DNA of 41,194 nucleotides. Source: a virus. Both the position numbers and the translations under genes were made by a program. Below are positions 23,355 through 31,553 of this stretch, piece by piece. Every line of letters starts with the position of its first letter. Positions within the stretch are counted from its first letter, which is position 1. The stretch spans positions 1-41,194 of IMG/VR virus record IMGVR_UViG_3300042923_001829. One strand, given 5' to 3'. The notes under the pieces were generated by a model, which had not been told where the DNA came from, searched no databases, and saw nothing but the letters and a program-made list of their open reading frames with translations.

Positions 23355-25199
23355 AACATTTGAATACACTCTAACCGGTGTCCCGTTCGACTTAATGACC
23401 TTGCTTTCGAACCCTCGTTTATTAACTTCACGGGCAAACATATATTTACTTAAAGCCTTGTATCCGCTATTGTTGCACCAATAAACATAGTTATCATACG
23501 CCTTGCTAACGGGTTCATCTTCGATTTTGATTTCTTCAAGAAATTGTATAATAGGGTTGTTCATCTTCTCATATTCGCTCGTCACTTTGTCCACTCCGTC
23601 AACCTTTGTGAACTCGTTGCGGGTCATAATACGTTTTAACCCGTCAATACCTAGTAATAAAAGATATTCAAGAGCTTCTTGCGTCCTTAAATCGTCGATT
23701 ATGAACGGGTTATATTTGTCTTTGTTCTTGTCGAATTTAGCGTTAAACGGTATGATTATCAACCTACGCTTCAAACCGTTTGACGTGTCGTTAATCCTCG
23801 GAATGTCATTAGCTGCAAAGATGAATTTACTATAGTTTTCAAAGTCGAACGGGTCGGCACCCTTGCGCTCTACTGTAAGAGCTTCGCCCGTGACTAATTT
23901 TTTAAAAACGCTGTTATCTTCTATGTAGCCGTTCCCTATATCGTCCCCCAGGTTTAAAAGTTTGCCGTATAGTTCGGCGGTCTTGAACTTCTCCCCAAGC
24001 TCTCCAAGTCCCAAAGATGAAATATTATGACGCCCAATCAATCGTTTAAGGCACTTTAAAAGGGTACTCTTACCGTTTGCACCGTCGCCGGTTAATATGA
24101 AGCACTTACCTAGTTCATTTCTAGGAAGTAAAATATAACCTATCATTTCTTCGATTAATGCCCTCAAATCCTTATCGCTGCAGCTTATGTTGTCAAGTAC
24201 GGCGTCTATAGCGGTTGACTTCGCGTCCGGATTGTAATTAGTATCAACCTTGTTCGTGATTATAATGTCGGTGTTGAACGGCTCTAGCTGCATTGTATCA
24301 ATGTTTAAAAGTCCGTTCTTAACAACGACATAGTTTGTTTGACTTAGGGTCATAGGCTCACAAATAAGCTCTAACATTGCCATAATCTCGGAACGCTTCG
24401 CCTTGCCACAATTCGGAATGTGTTTAATGATATGCCGCTCAATCTCCCGTTTTTCCGGAACATACACGCCATCATGATAAACATGTAGTTGATTGTTTAG
24501 TAATATCATGTTTTCAGTGCCTTTGATGTACTTGCAAAAATCATCTAGTAATAGCTGACCCTTTTCATTAACAAAGGTCGGGGCGGTGAAACTTTCGTCC
24601 CTTAAAATTATATCTAGTTCGGTTTCTTCAAGAGGTCGTTTTAGTACATATTTGTTGATGATAAGCACACTTTGTTTAATTTCCTCTTTTTTAAATCCGT
24701 GGCTCTGCAGCTTCAAGATATAATTAAAAATTTCCTGGTTTCTCCCGTCCCCCTCTGCCATTGTTAAGAACTGGGGCGGATTATTGACAATTTGCAACCA
24801 TCTAGGTAACGGGGCACACTCTGCAGCTATGAACCGACGTTCTATCCCGTCAATTTTAAGAGGTACAACCGCGTTATTTTTACCAAGTTTAATGTCTGCC
24901 ATTAGTCCGATTGCCAAGGGTTTAGTGATTGAGTTCTTGCTTACGATAGTATTTTTAAAGTAGAAGTGAATACCCCTAGTTGTATATAACTTGCTGCAAC
25001 TAATACCCAGGTCGTCAACTATCTTTTCCAAGGTCTTTGCTTGCTGCATGTCGTCAATATCAACCATGATATAAGCGTCATCTAATACGCCGCCGTACTC
25101 ATGTAGGTGCTGCACTTCTTCCAGTGAATAGAACCCGTTGCGTCCCCTTACTCTCTCGGTTGGTCTTTTATTATTAGTTGGTATGTATCCCTTAAACAC
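23349..25199 (-). CDS. D5-type primase-helicase with prim-pol-like N-terminus
   Basis: A 616-residue replication protein. The N-terminus resembles archaeo-eukaryotic prim-pol domains (metal-binding MVDIDD at 45-50, TTRGIHFYFK at 73-82). A D5_N-like region follows, then a superfamily 3 helicase with Walker A GDGANGKST at 371-379, Walker B region KLLNLGDDIG and the FIFAANDIPR motif, and a C-terminal winged-helix-like part. It primes and unwinds phage DNA at the origin. It starts at GTG 25199 with GAGAGGGG upstream. The iteron cluster lies at its 3' end. Confidence 0.9.
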   Translation of the reverse strand: MFKGYIPTNNKRPTERVRGRNGFYSLEEVQHLHEYGGVLDDAYIMVDIDDMQQAKTLEKIVDDLGISCSKLYTTRGIHFYFKNTIVSKNSITKPLAIGLMADIKLGKNNAVVPLKIDGIERRFIAAECAPLPRWLQIVNNPPQFLTMAEGDGRNQEIFNYILKLQSHGFKKEEIKQSVLIINKYVLKRPLEETELDIILRDESFTAPTFVNEKGQLLLDDFCKYIKGTENMILLNNQLHVYHDGVYVPEKREIERHIIKHIPNCGKAKRSEIMAMLELICEPMTLSQTNYVVVKNGLLNIDTMQLEPFNTDIIITNKVDTNYNPDAKSTAIDAVLDNISCSDKDLRALIEEMIGYILLPRNELGKCFILTGDGANGKSTLLKCLKRLIGRHNISSLGLGELGEKFKTAELYGKLLNLGDDIGNGYIEDNSVFKKLVTGEALTVERKGADPFDFENYSKFIFAANDIPRINDTSNGLKRRLIIIPFNAKFDKNKDKYNPFIIDDLRTQEALEYLLLLGIDGLKRIMTRNEFTKVDGVDKVTSEYEKMNNPIIQFLEEIKIEDEPVSKAYDNYVYWCNNSGYKALSKYMFAREVNKRGFESKVIKSNGTPVRVYSNVV

Positions 25200-25212
25200 G
25201 GTTTAACCCCTC

Positions 25213-25407
25213 TCATTGCTCGTTTAGTTTGATTAATCTATCAAGGTATATTGCAGCCTTTTTTAAGTCCTCTATACCGTTTTTATACTTGTACCTAGTC
25301 ACATATTTAATGACATTCCCCTCAATGAACCCCATTTCGTGACTTGTAATGTAGTCAAGGCACTCAATACCCTTGGTATAATATGTTGGGTGATTAATTT
25401 CCGCCAT
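25213..25407 (-). CDS. DUF3310 family small protein
   Basis: A 64-residue DUF3310 protein (NHPTYYTKGIECLDYITSHE, then NVIKYVTRYKYKNGIEDLKK). These small helical proteins are common in phage replication regions; some are annotated as nucleotide kinase-like, without proof. The ATG at 25407 with GGTGG upstream is preferred over the longer frame to 25446, which runs deeper into the neighbouring gene. The two genes overlap by 14 nt. Confidence 0.8.
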   Translation of the reverse strand: MAEINHPTYYTKGIECLDYITSHEMGFIEGNVIKYVTRYKYKNGIEDLKKAAIYLDRLIKLNEQ

Positions 25408-25636
25408 TTTGACCACCGATATTAATACTTTTCTTGATTTCGTCATGTTTGCTCTGTAACTTTGTTAATTCAGTAGCTTCTTCGCTAATTTTTTTAATTA
25501 AGTCTTTTTTACTGTCTATAGTCTCTTGAATTTCCTGGTTTATGCTGTCTAACAGTTCCACCAGGTATTTTAATAAATTGATGATGGTATCGGACTTTTT
25601 AAAGATGTCCTTTGTCCATAACTTGAATTTAAACAT
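25394..25636 (-). CDS. Small coiled-coil protein of unknown function
   Basis: An 80-residue charged helical protein with heptad-like spacing through residues ~15-70 (for example YLVELLDSINQEIQETIDSK) and a glycine-rich end. No family recognised. AGGGGGAA precedes the ATG. It lies in the early operon between ThyX-like and DUF3310 genes. Confidence 0.65.
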   Translation of the reverse strand: MFKFKLWTKDIFKKSDTIINLLKYLVELLDSINQEIQETIDSKKDLIKKISEEATELTKLQSKHDEIKKSINIGGQNGGN

Positions 25637-25656
25637 TATTCTTTCCCCCTATATAA

Positions 25657-26220
25657 TCAATGTCCATTTATGCCGCTGCGGTACGCTTTGAGCTGTTCTT
25701 TATATAGCTGCGATTGTTCATACCCGCATGTCTTAAATTCGGGGCAAAATCCCCTATAGATACATTCCGCAACACATACCGACGCAATAACCGGCTCATA
25801 CTCGGCAACCTTATCTAGTACCTTGCGCCATGCTTCGCGTGTTTCCGGTGCTGCCTGGGTGCAAAGACGTTTTCTTGATATATTGATTAATGCCTGGGCG
25901 TTCGCGTCAATCTCATGGATAACTGGGGCATCCTGACTCTTGTATTTCCTGTCAACTCCTGTTCTATCAGTACGCTGCGTACCTACAAAGTGAACGATAC
26001 CCAACCAATGACGGACTAAATGATTGCTAACCCAGTACGGCAAGTCTGACCAAATACCCTTTATAGTTATTTTTCTAATCGGACTATGTTCACACATTAA
26101 AACGCGACGTTTCCACTCGTCAGACGGTTCACCCTGCCCGATGTCCTTGTTTATCGTGGTTCTGCAAGCGTCTGCAACCTCTCGCCATGTTCCCCCAACT
26201 CCTTTTATTCTAAATTGCAT
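25657..26220 (-). CDS. ThyX-like flavin-dependent thymidylate synthase family protein, divergent
   Basis: A 187-residue protein with ThyX-like order: SPIRKITIKGIWSDLPYWVS near residues 46-65, then a signature-like RHWLGIVHFVGTQR near 70-83, then helices with SRKRLCTQAAPETREAWRKV. Classical ThyX converts dUMP to dTMP with FAD and has RHRxxSxNxxSxR; here Trp replaces the third residue and the Ser/Asn positions read I, H and G. The C-terminus has extra cysteines (CVAECIYRGFCPEFKTCGYE). It could make dTMP, act on another pyrimidine, or be non-catalytic. Neighbouring MazG-like gene supports a nucleotide-pool role. Confidence 0.68.
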   Translation of the reverse strand: MQFRIKGVGGTWREVADACRTTINKDIGQGEPSDEWKRRVLMCEHSPIRKITIKGIWSDLPYWVSNHLVRHWLGIVHFVGTQRTDRTGVDRKYKSQDAPVIHEIDANAQALINISRKRLCTQAAPETREAWRKVLDKVAEYEPVIASVCVAECIYRGFCPEFKTCGYEQSQLYKEQLKAYRSGINGH

Positions 26221-26435
26221 TTGTTTAAATCCTTTTCAAGAGCCAAGGTGTCGCGTCTTATTTCTGACATAATAAATTTAATTTTTAATCTTAGCGAATA
26301 ACTAGCGAACGTATTAAATTCATCATGTTCCGGCATACTCTCTAAGAGTTCCGCCAATGCTTTACAATTCGCATGGACGCGTAAAACTTTTGTGTTCATT
26401 TGTTGCTCGAACGTACTAACAATTTTTCTATTCAC
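26205..26435 (-). CDS. Small helical protein, tandem paralogue copy 1
   Basis: A 76-residue protein of unknown function starting at GTG 26435 with AGGGGG upstream. Its C-terminal half (LKIKFIMSEIRRDTLALEKD) clearly resembles that of the next gene (LRHVMKELRCDTFSLDKELK), so the pair arose by duplication. It overlaps the ThyX-like gene by 16 nt. Role unknown. Confidence 0.65.
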   Translation of the reverse strand: MNRKIVSTFEQQMNTKVLRVHANCKALAELLESMPEHDEFNTFASYSLRLKIKFIMSEIRRDTLALEKDLNKCNLE

Positions 26436-26448
26436 CTTTTAGTCCCCC

Positions 26449-26667
26449 TTATGCTTTTAGTTCTTTGTCTAGTGAAAATGTGTCACATCTTAATTCTTTC
26501 ATTACATGCCTTAATTGCTCTCTCAACACTACTGCGTCGTCTGACTGTAAGTCTTTAATAGTCGTTATGCTGCAGATTAAGTCTTTCAACTCAATACAAT
26601 TCGAAACAACACACTCTAAATCAATGTCAATCTTAGCTTCTCTTATACCCCTTGGCTTTCTAATCAT
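26449..26667 (-). CDS. Small helical protein, tandem paralogue copy 2
   Basis: A 72-residue protein of unknown function, paralogous to its left neighbour in the last ~35 residues but with a different basic N-terminus (MIRKPRGIREAKIDIDLECV). GGAGAG precedes the ATG, one of few AGGAG-like sites in the early operon. It lies between MazG-like and ThyX-like genes. Confidence 0.65.
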   Translation of the reverse strand: MIRKPRGIREAKIDIDLECVVSNCIELKDLICSITTIKDLQSDDAVVLREQLRHVMKELRCDTFSLDKELKA

Positions 26668-26669
26668 GA

Positions 26670-26957
26670 TTAAATCTCTCCTCTTTTCATTTTTTCAGTT
26701 AATCGTTCTAACTTGTGGTGTATCTCCATATCAACAAAGAAGTCTAGGTCTAACATGCGCTTGATACTATGCAGCATGATTTCAACATCTGCAATTTCTT
26801 CCGCGATATGCGGTTTATTTGCAAACCCTCTAATACTCTTTGAAAGTGCAACAATTAATTCGCCCAGTTCCTCGATTGTTTGATTAATGCGTTGTCTTTC
26901 TCCATAGTGCTTTATAGCTCTGTCAATTATGTCATTATCTAGTAAAATGTTATCCAT
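26670..26957 (-). CDS. MazG-like nucleotide pyrophosphohydrolase
   Basis: A 95-residue helical protein with the EExxE...ExxD metal-binding pattern of all-alpha NTP pyrophosphohydrolases: QTIEELGELIVAL near residues 26-38 and AEEIADVEIMLH near 52-63. Such phage enzymes trim NTPs or alarmones. The ATG shares one base with the stop of the polymerase gene (TAATG), so translation is coupled. Confidence 0.82.
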   Translation of the reverse strand: MDNILLDNDIIDRAIKHYGERQRINQTIEELGELIVALSKSIRGFANKPHIAEEIADVEIMLHSIKRMLDLDFFVDMEIHHKLERLTEKMKRGEI

Positions 26958-28642
26958 TACTTGCCCCCTATAAAGTCTTGTATCCTTTTATTTGCAATGC
27001 CTATATAATAGGTTTTGTCTAACTTACGCGGGACTTTCGCCCCTTTGATATTCTCGTTTAATATGAAGCACCGCGGCGGTGTGTTTGCGATTTTCTCCAC
27101 CCGCTCGGAATTCTTCACCTTGAAAACACCCTGGTCATTATCTGAACGGCTTGCAAACACCCTCAAAACGCGCTCATTTAGTTTCGTGTTGCCATATAGT
27201 CCATATTGATATTTAGATGATACTTTAACGATTTTTTGAAACTGTATTAGCTCATTACATTCATTGATTGTCTGCTCTACCGGAACCCCTTTAGTTAGGT
27301 TCTCAACAACCGCTTTATTAACTATTGGTAAATCATAGTCCAGGGGGTTCAGTTTCTTAACATATGCCCCCTTGGATTTATATTTCCCTTCCTGGTCTAC
27401 AATGATATAGTTGTTAACGTCCTTTTGATATACACCCGCATAGAGGTCAAACTCTAATATCATACGGGTTCGGCTCTCCCACTCTCCGGCAACTGCCTTA
27501 ATCGTCGGTAAATCGTCCATGCTCTCAATCCTTACAAGAATACCGTCCGTGTTAGATTGGATTATCTGACAATGAGGTTCTAACTTCTCAATGAGGTCTA
27601 AAAGCATTAATTGACCATTGATACAAACGTTGTTTGCTTGCAGCGGGTCATATAGTGGGTTGTGCCTGTCTTTCATTGCCCCGTATGTTGCATTGAGTAC
27701 GATTTTATACGGCTGTTGCATAGGGTTCTTTGCTGCCTTTAGCTCTAACCTGGATTTATATATCTCCTGGTATTTGTTCGGGTCTGATATGTTCCGGCTT
27801 GCGAACCCGTATTCTATCATCAATGATGGGTAGAAGCTCGCAACGTCCATATTTACAAAGATACCTTTACCGCCATACTTGGAAACAGCACCATGTAAGC
27901 CGCCCCAGGCGAACACATGAGGAACGCCCGCAACGTCTATTTCTAGCTTGCTATCATAGTCCAGGTTTAACGGGTTCTCGTACCATTCCATAATACTGCG
28001 GTACTTGTTTAATCTGATTGTGTCTGCAATCGTGATATTAAACTCGTCGTTGTGTGCTTTACTACTCGCCCCCAAGATTTTGGCGGATAATTGCGCCTTT
28101 GTCTTGGTGACAAATGCAAGGGGTAACTTGAACGCCTTTAATAGTGACAACTGGCTTTCAAACTCCTGGGCGGTTGCTTCAAACACCTTGATAGTCTGCT
28201 CGACGTCATGTTTACAATATTGAATGACTTCTTGCAGCTCTGCAGCGGTTAACTTTCGGTCAATGTCAAAAGGAACGCTTGTTTCCTTGATACTCTCACC
28301 CATGAACCCCTCTAATTGCTTTAAACCGTGGAATGAGTTCATCACGTCATAGTTGAATAGCTGAATACCTCTAATTAATGATGAAAATGTTGCCCCGTGC
28401 TGCCCCTGGTTGATAATATGGTCATTCATCTTGTAAGGCTCTAACCCCGCTATGATACATTTTAAAATAAACTGGTCATAGTGCCGTGAATTGTACCCTA
28501 TCCAAATGTTATCCTTGTTCTTTGTATAGAAGTCATACAAGGCGTCTGTATCGTTGCATATTACCGTCACGCGGTTATTTAATGCGTTCTTGATAACAAC
28601 TAACCAATCATATTTAAAAACCTCAAAGTCATAAAAAAGCAT
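26957..28642 (-). CDS. Compact family B DNA polymerase with 3'-5' exonuclease
   Basis: A 561-residue PolB-type polymerase. Exonuclease motifs: YDFEVF at 4-9 (Exo I), IGYNSRHYD at 48-56 (Exo II) and YCKHD at 142-146 (Exo III). Polymerase motifs: MDVASFYPS at 265-273 (motif A), YKIVLNATYG at 312-321 (motif B) and SNTDGI at 363-368 (motif C). In motif C the usual first Asp of DTD is Asn. It is much shorter than cellular PolB and lacks a clear thumb extension. GAGGGGTAA precedes the ATG. It should copy phage DNA with the primase-helicase. Confidence 0.9.
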   Translation of the reverse strand: MLFYDFEVFKYDWLVVIKNALNNRVTVICNDTDALYDFYTKNKDNIWIGYNSRHYDQFILKCIIAGLEPYKMNDHIINQGQHGATFSSLIRGIQLFNYDVMNSFHGLKQLEGFMGESIKETSVPFDIDRKLTAAELQEVIQYCKHDVEQTIKVFEATAQEFESQLSLLKAFKLPLAFVTKTKAQLSAKILGASSKAHNDEFNITIADTIRLNKYRSIMEWYENPLNLDYDSKLEIDVAGVPHVFAWGGLHGAVSKYGGKGIFVNMDVASFYPSLMIEYGFASRNISDPNKYQEIYKSRLELKAAKNPMQQPYKIVLNATYGAMKDRHNPLYDPLQANNVCINGQLMLLDLIEKLEPHCQIIQSNTDGILVRIESMDDLPTIKAVAGEWESRTRMILEFDLYAGVYQKDVNNYIIVDQEGKYKSKGAYVKKLNPLDYDLPIVNKAVVENLTKGVPVEQTINECNELIQFQKIVKVSSKYQYGLYGNTKLNERVLRVFASRSDNDQGVFKVKNSERVEKIANTPPRCFILNENIKGAKVPRKLDKTYYIGIANKRIQDFIGGK

Positions 28643-28660
28643 GTCTTACCCCTCTAGTTC

Positions 28661-29080
28661 TTAGATGTTAAAAACGTCTGCAATAACAATAGTGTCTTTT
28701 GCGTTTGGTGTGTACTTCACTAGATACTCATGTTTATATGGCAATTCTTCAAACATGGCATTAACTAGCTGCGTATAAGCGTCTAGACTCTTTGCTGTTA
28801 CCGGTTGGTCACTCTTTAAACTTCTTAACATTTCATTAGCCTTGTGAAGTCCGAACGCGTTCGTCAACACCTGGTTAAAGAAAAGCTTGTTGTTTGCATA
28901 ATCACCGTCAAGGATTGTGAACCATATTGACAACATGTCCGATCCTTTTTTACTTTTCTTAATCTCCATTTTTTCAATCGCGGCTTCATACTCTCCGGCG
29001 GGCACTTCTCTAAACTCCCCAGTTCCACCCCCGTTTTCTGCTATCTCTTGCGCTTCTTGCATTAGTGCTTCAAAATCCAT
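28661..29080 (-). CDS. DUF669 protein, putative ssDNA-binding replication factor
   Basis: A 139-residue DUF669 protein. It has the family pattern VPAGEYEAAIEKMEIKKSKK near residues 26-45, LSIWFTILDGDYANNKLFFN near 50-69 and an acidic tip. DUF669 proteins accompany phage recombinases and are believed to bind single-stranded DNA, working with the Sak4-like ATPase encoded next to it. Confidence 0.82.
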   Translation of the reverse strand: MDFEALMQEAQEIAENGGGTGEFREVPAGEYEAAIEKMEIKKSKKGSDMLSIWFTILDGDYANNKLFFNQVLTNAFGLHKANEMLRSLKSDQPVTAKSLDAYTQLVNAMFEELPYKHEYLVKYTPNAKDTIVIADVFNI

Positions 29081-29107
29081 AATTTAAACCCTCACTTTTT
29101 ATTATTT

Positions 29108-30691
29108 TTATTGTTCTGCAGCTCTACGTCTTTTCGGTGTTGCTTTTTGTTCTTCTTGCGGTTCTTTTGTGTCTTCCGGCGCAACATTCGGACGCGAAGA
29201 AGTGTTTTGCACGGTCATTGTAGGCGGTGTATAGTTTACGTTAATGTCCGCTTTTTCAATGGCTGCTGCAAGTGCTCTTGTGTCTAGTGGTATTTCATCA
29301 ACCCCAAAGTTAAACCTTGACCCGCCGAAAATGTACGGACTGGCTTTAAACTTCATCTTTCTATCGTTGCCGTTGGCTTCTACAAGAACGGTCATGTCAA
29401 CTATTCCGGCAATAACCTCGGCAAAGGCTTCTTTAAGGTTCGGTCTATAAGTTGTATACTTAGCCGCACCCCTGGTCACCTCACCCGTAGCAAGTTTGGA
29501 TATTAATATAATTCTATACCCGATATTTTTAAGGCGTTTCATGGTGCTTAAAAATTCAAGCCTTATCATGTCATACCCTTTACCATATCCCCCGTCTTGC
29601 TCATGTTCCCAACCATTTTTGTCATACATGTATAGACGGCAATGTTCAAGCATATCCTCAACCAAGTCCACACATACATTTTTAAAGTCTGTCGGGTTAG
29701 TTTCAAGCTCTGCAATGACGTCTTTGAACACTTCCCAGGCGTATTTTCTTTTAGGCTCTTTTCGCCCCTCTTTAAGAATTTCATCTTTAATTCTAATCAC
29801 TGGACTTGTGATTGCGTCGGTGTTCCCGTCCGTGTTTAGCATTAAAGTATCGTCTAACTGGTCAACAAACGTTGTTTTTCCAGTATATGACGCCCCATAA
29901 ACCCACATATCCGGATTGCGGTCAATTTCAATAGTTCTTCGCTCGTTTTTTGGTATTACCATGTAGTTTTCCCCTTTCTGACAATAACTTTTGAACTTGC
30001 ACCAATCACATAATTTACTAGGATTCTTTTCAAACACCGTTGTATTATATATCTTGATACATATACGAAACGCGTCTGCTACTTTCTGCGGGTCGTATTC
30101 TATGTATTCAATAGTTGGCTGCAGCTCTGCAAGTACGCTTTTAAGTCTTAGCCTAAATTCTTCTAGGCTCTCCGTTTTCTTCTGCCTTATAAATGTCTTA
30201 GGCACAAAGATAAACGCCATTTTGCGAACCTCAAACCCCAGTTTTTCAAGATAGTATTTATATATGTGTAGCTGCATGGATTTTAGATAATAGTCCACAT
30301 TGTTACTATACTTGAAGTCGTACAAATCGACGCTGCCGTCTGCATTATACGCGATTAAATCCGCCGTACCCTCAAACCCGTCTATGTTAAACTTGATTTC
30401 ATGTTTAAAGTCAACATAATCAAAACTATCAACAAGGTCTAACACCTTGGGAACCAGGTTTTCAAGTTTAATCGCTTCATTAATCTGTAAATCTGTAATG
30501 ACCCTATATTGGTTGAAATACAATTCAAGTGCCTGTTTTACGTCCCCAGTTTCACAACCATAGTGTAACACCGTCCCGATTATTAGCGGGTTTTGTGCGT
30601 CCCCTGTTGGGTAGGTATCAAGTTCTTGATTATATTCAAGGTCATAGTTAAAGGGGCATTTCTCAAACGTGCCTATTGCACTTTGTCGCAT
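29108..30691 (-). CDS. Fusion of RecB/Cas4-like Fe-S nuclease and RecA/Sak4-like ATPase
   Basis: A 527-residue two-domain protein. Residues 1-243 form a PD-(D/E)XK exonuclease of the RecB/Cas4 type: core GTADLIAYN at 108-116 and DLYDFK at 122-127. Cysteines C12, C228, C231 and C237 fit a 4Fe-4S cluster as in AddB/Cas4. From ~255 a P-loop ATPase follows with Walker A GASYTGKTT at 266-274 and a VCVDLVEDML Walker B-like strand, matching AAA_24/Sak4-type recombinases. The tail (residues ~490-527) is disordered and basic. The fusion puts end-resection and strand-annealing in one chain. GAGGGG precedes the ATG. A split at M244 is possible but no frame break is present. Confidence 0.87.
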   Translation of the reverse strand: MRQSAIGTFEKCPFNYDLEYNQELDTYPTGDAQNPLIIGTVLHYGCETGDVKQALELYFNQYRVITDLQINEAIKLENLVPKVLDLVDSFDYVDFKHEIKFNIDGFEGTADLIAYNADGSVDLYDFKYSNNVDYYLKSMQLHIYKYYLEKLGFEVRKMAFIFVPKTFIRQKKTESLEEFRLRLKSVLAELQPTIEYIEYDPQKVADAFRICIKIYNTTVFEKNPSKLCDWCKFKSYCQKGENYMVIPKNERRTIEIDRNPDMWVYGASYTGKTTFVDQLDDTLMLNTDGNTDAITSPVIRIKDEILKEGRKEPKRKYAWEVFKDVIAELETNPTDFKNVCVDLVEDMLEHCRLYMYDKNGWEHEQDGGYGKGYDMIRLEFLSTMKRLKNIGYRIILISKLATGEVTRGAAKYTTYRPNLKEAFAEVIAGIVDMTVLVEANGNDRKMKFKASPYIFGGSRFNFGVDEIPLDTRALAAAIEKADINVNYTPPTMTVQNTSSRPNVAPEDTKEPQEEQKATPKRRRAAEQ

Positions 30692-30701
30692 TGTATCCCC
30701 T

Positions 30702-30908
30702 CTATTCTGCTATCAATATTTTATGCAAATCAATCCCCAGTACGTCCATATATGCCCCCAGTGTATCCAGTGTAACATTTGCCCCGCTCTCCATACGCTT
30801 TACATTGCTATATGGTGCGCCTATGGCTTTAGCCATCTTATAGACGTTAATCCCCTGTTGTATTCTAATTTTCTTTAAGTCCGATAAAAACCCCACTCTA
30901 TTGAACAC
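30702..30908 (-). CDS. Small XRE-type helix-turn-helix protein
   Basis: A 68-residue HTH_3 protein (KKIRIQQGINVYKMAKAIGA, then PYSNVKRMESG) starting at GTG 30908, with GGGGG upstream. It sits inside the early operon and may regulate it; target unknown. It overlaps the VRR-NUC gene by 11 nt. Confidence 0.78.
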   Translation of the reverse strand: MFNRVGFLSDLKKIRIQQGINVYKMAKAIGAPYSNVKRMESGANVTLDTLGAYMDVLGIDLHKILIAE

Positions 30909-31203
30909 TATGAACCCCCGTAAATTCTTCTAGTTTAGCTTTAAACGTTTCAAAATCTTTGGGGTATAGTATGACCGCCATGCCCCCCGCGCCGTTTATC
31001 ATTTTAATCTCTCTAAGCTGCAGCGGTGACGGTTTCCCCTTTTCTGCCTTGACTTCAATGGCTATAAAATAACCATTGATACATGCCAATATGTCCGGTA
31101 TTCCCGCCTGTTGTAATCCCCCTCCCCATATTTTGTAATGGTAGGAGTTCGGCAACGTGCTTAAATACCTTTTGATTTTGTTCTCAAATAGTTTTTCTCT
31201 CAT
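30898..31203 (-). CDS. VRR-NUC domain nuclease
   Basis: A 101-residue minimal VRR-NUC protein of the PD-(D/E)XK superfamily, probably a structure-specific (Holliday-junction type) nuclease. The motif run is GGLQQAGIPDILACINGYFI near residues 28-47 followed by AIEVKAEKGKPSPLQ; D39, E50 and K52 are the likely catalytic residues. Its ATG overlaps the upstream TGA by 4 nt and no clear Shine-Dalgarno is seen, so translation depends on the gene before it. Next to SNF2 helicase as in many phages. Confidence 0.88.
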   Translation of the reverse strand: MREKLFENKIKRYLSTLPNSYHYKIWGGGLQQAGIPDILACINGYFIAIEVKAEKGKPSPLQLREIKMINGAGGMAVILYPKDFETFKAKLEEFTGVHSVQ

Positions 31204-31553
31204 ACAAGTATCAACTCGTTTATCTTACCGTAACCGTTAATACTCTTTAATTGCTTCATGCTGTTGCTGAATATGAATATATTGCCATCAATAACAACCG
31301 CTGCATTATAATCCATTTGACCCGTGATAAAGCACGGAATAGGCATAATATAAATGTCGTCCTGGGTGAATTTCCCCTCATTGTTTAACATGTCGTGTAA
31401 AAATCCCACCAACGCCCCTATACTGTTGTCAACGGACAACGTGTCATATTGTCCCAATGCCTTTGTTTTAAACTCATTCAATGATGTTAACCCTAGCATT
31501 GTTTTAGGCTGCTTGCATTTAATACAATACGTGTACGTCTTAGCCTTAAACAC
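31200..31553 (-). CDS. Hypothetical early protein with CxxC
   Basis: About 117 residues, of unknown function. A CIKC knuckle occurs near residues 10-13 and a beta-rich C-terminus (AAVVIDGNIFIFSNSMKQLK). GTG 31553 is preferred because GAGGGGG lies 8 nt upstream and it overlaps the helicase stop by 8 nt; a TTG at 31577 is also in frame. It lies between SNF2 helicase and VRR-NUC genes. Confidence 0.65.
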   Translation of the reverse strand: MFKAKTYTYCIKCKQPKTMLGLTSLNEFKTKALGQYDTLSVDNSIGALVGFLHDMLNNEGKFTQDDIYIMPIPCFITGQMDYNAAVVIDGNIFIFSNSMKQLKSINGYGKINELILV

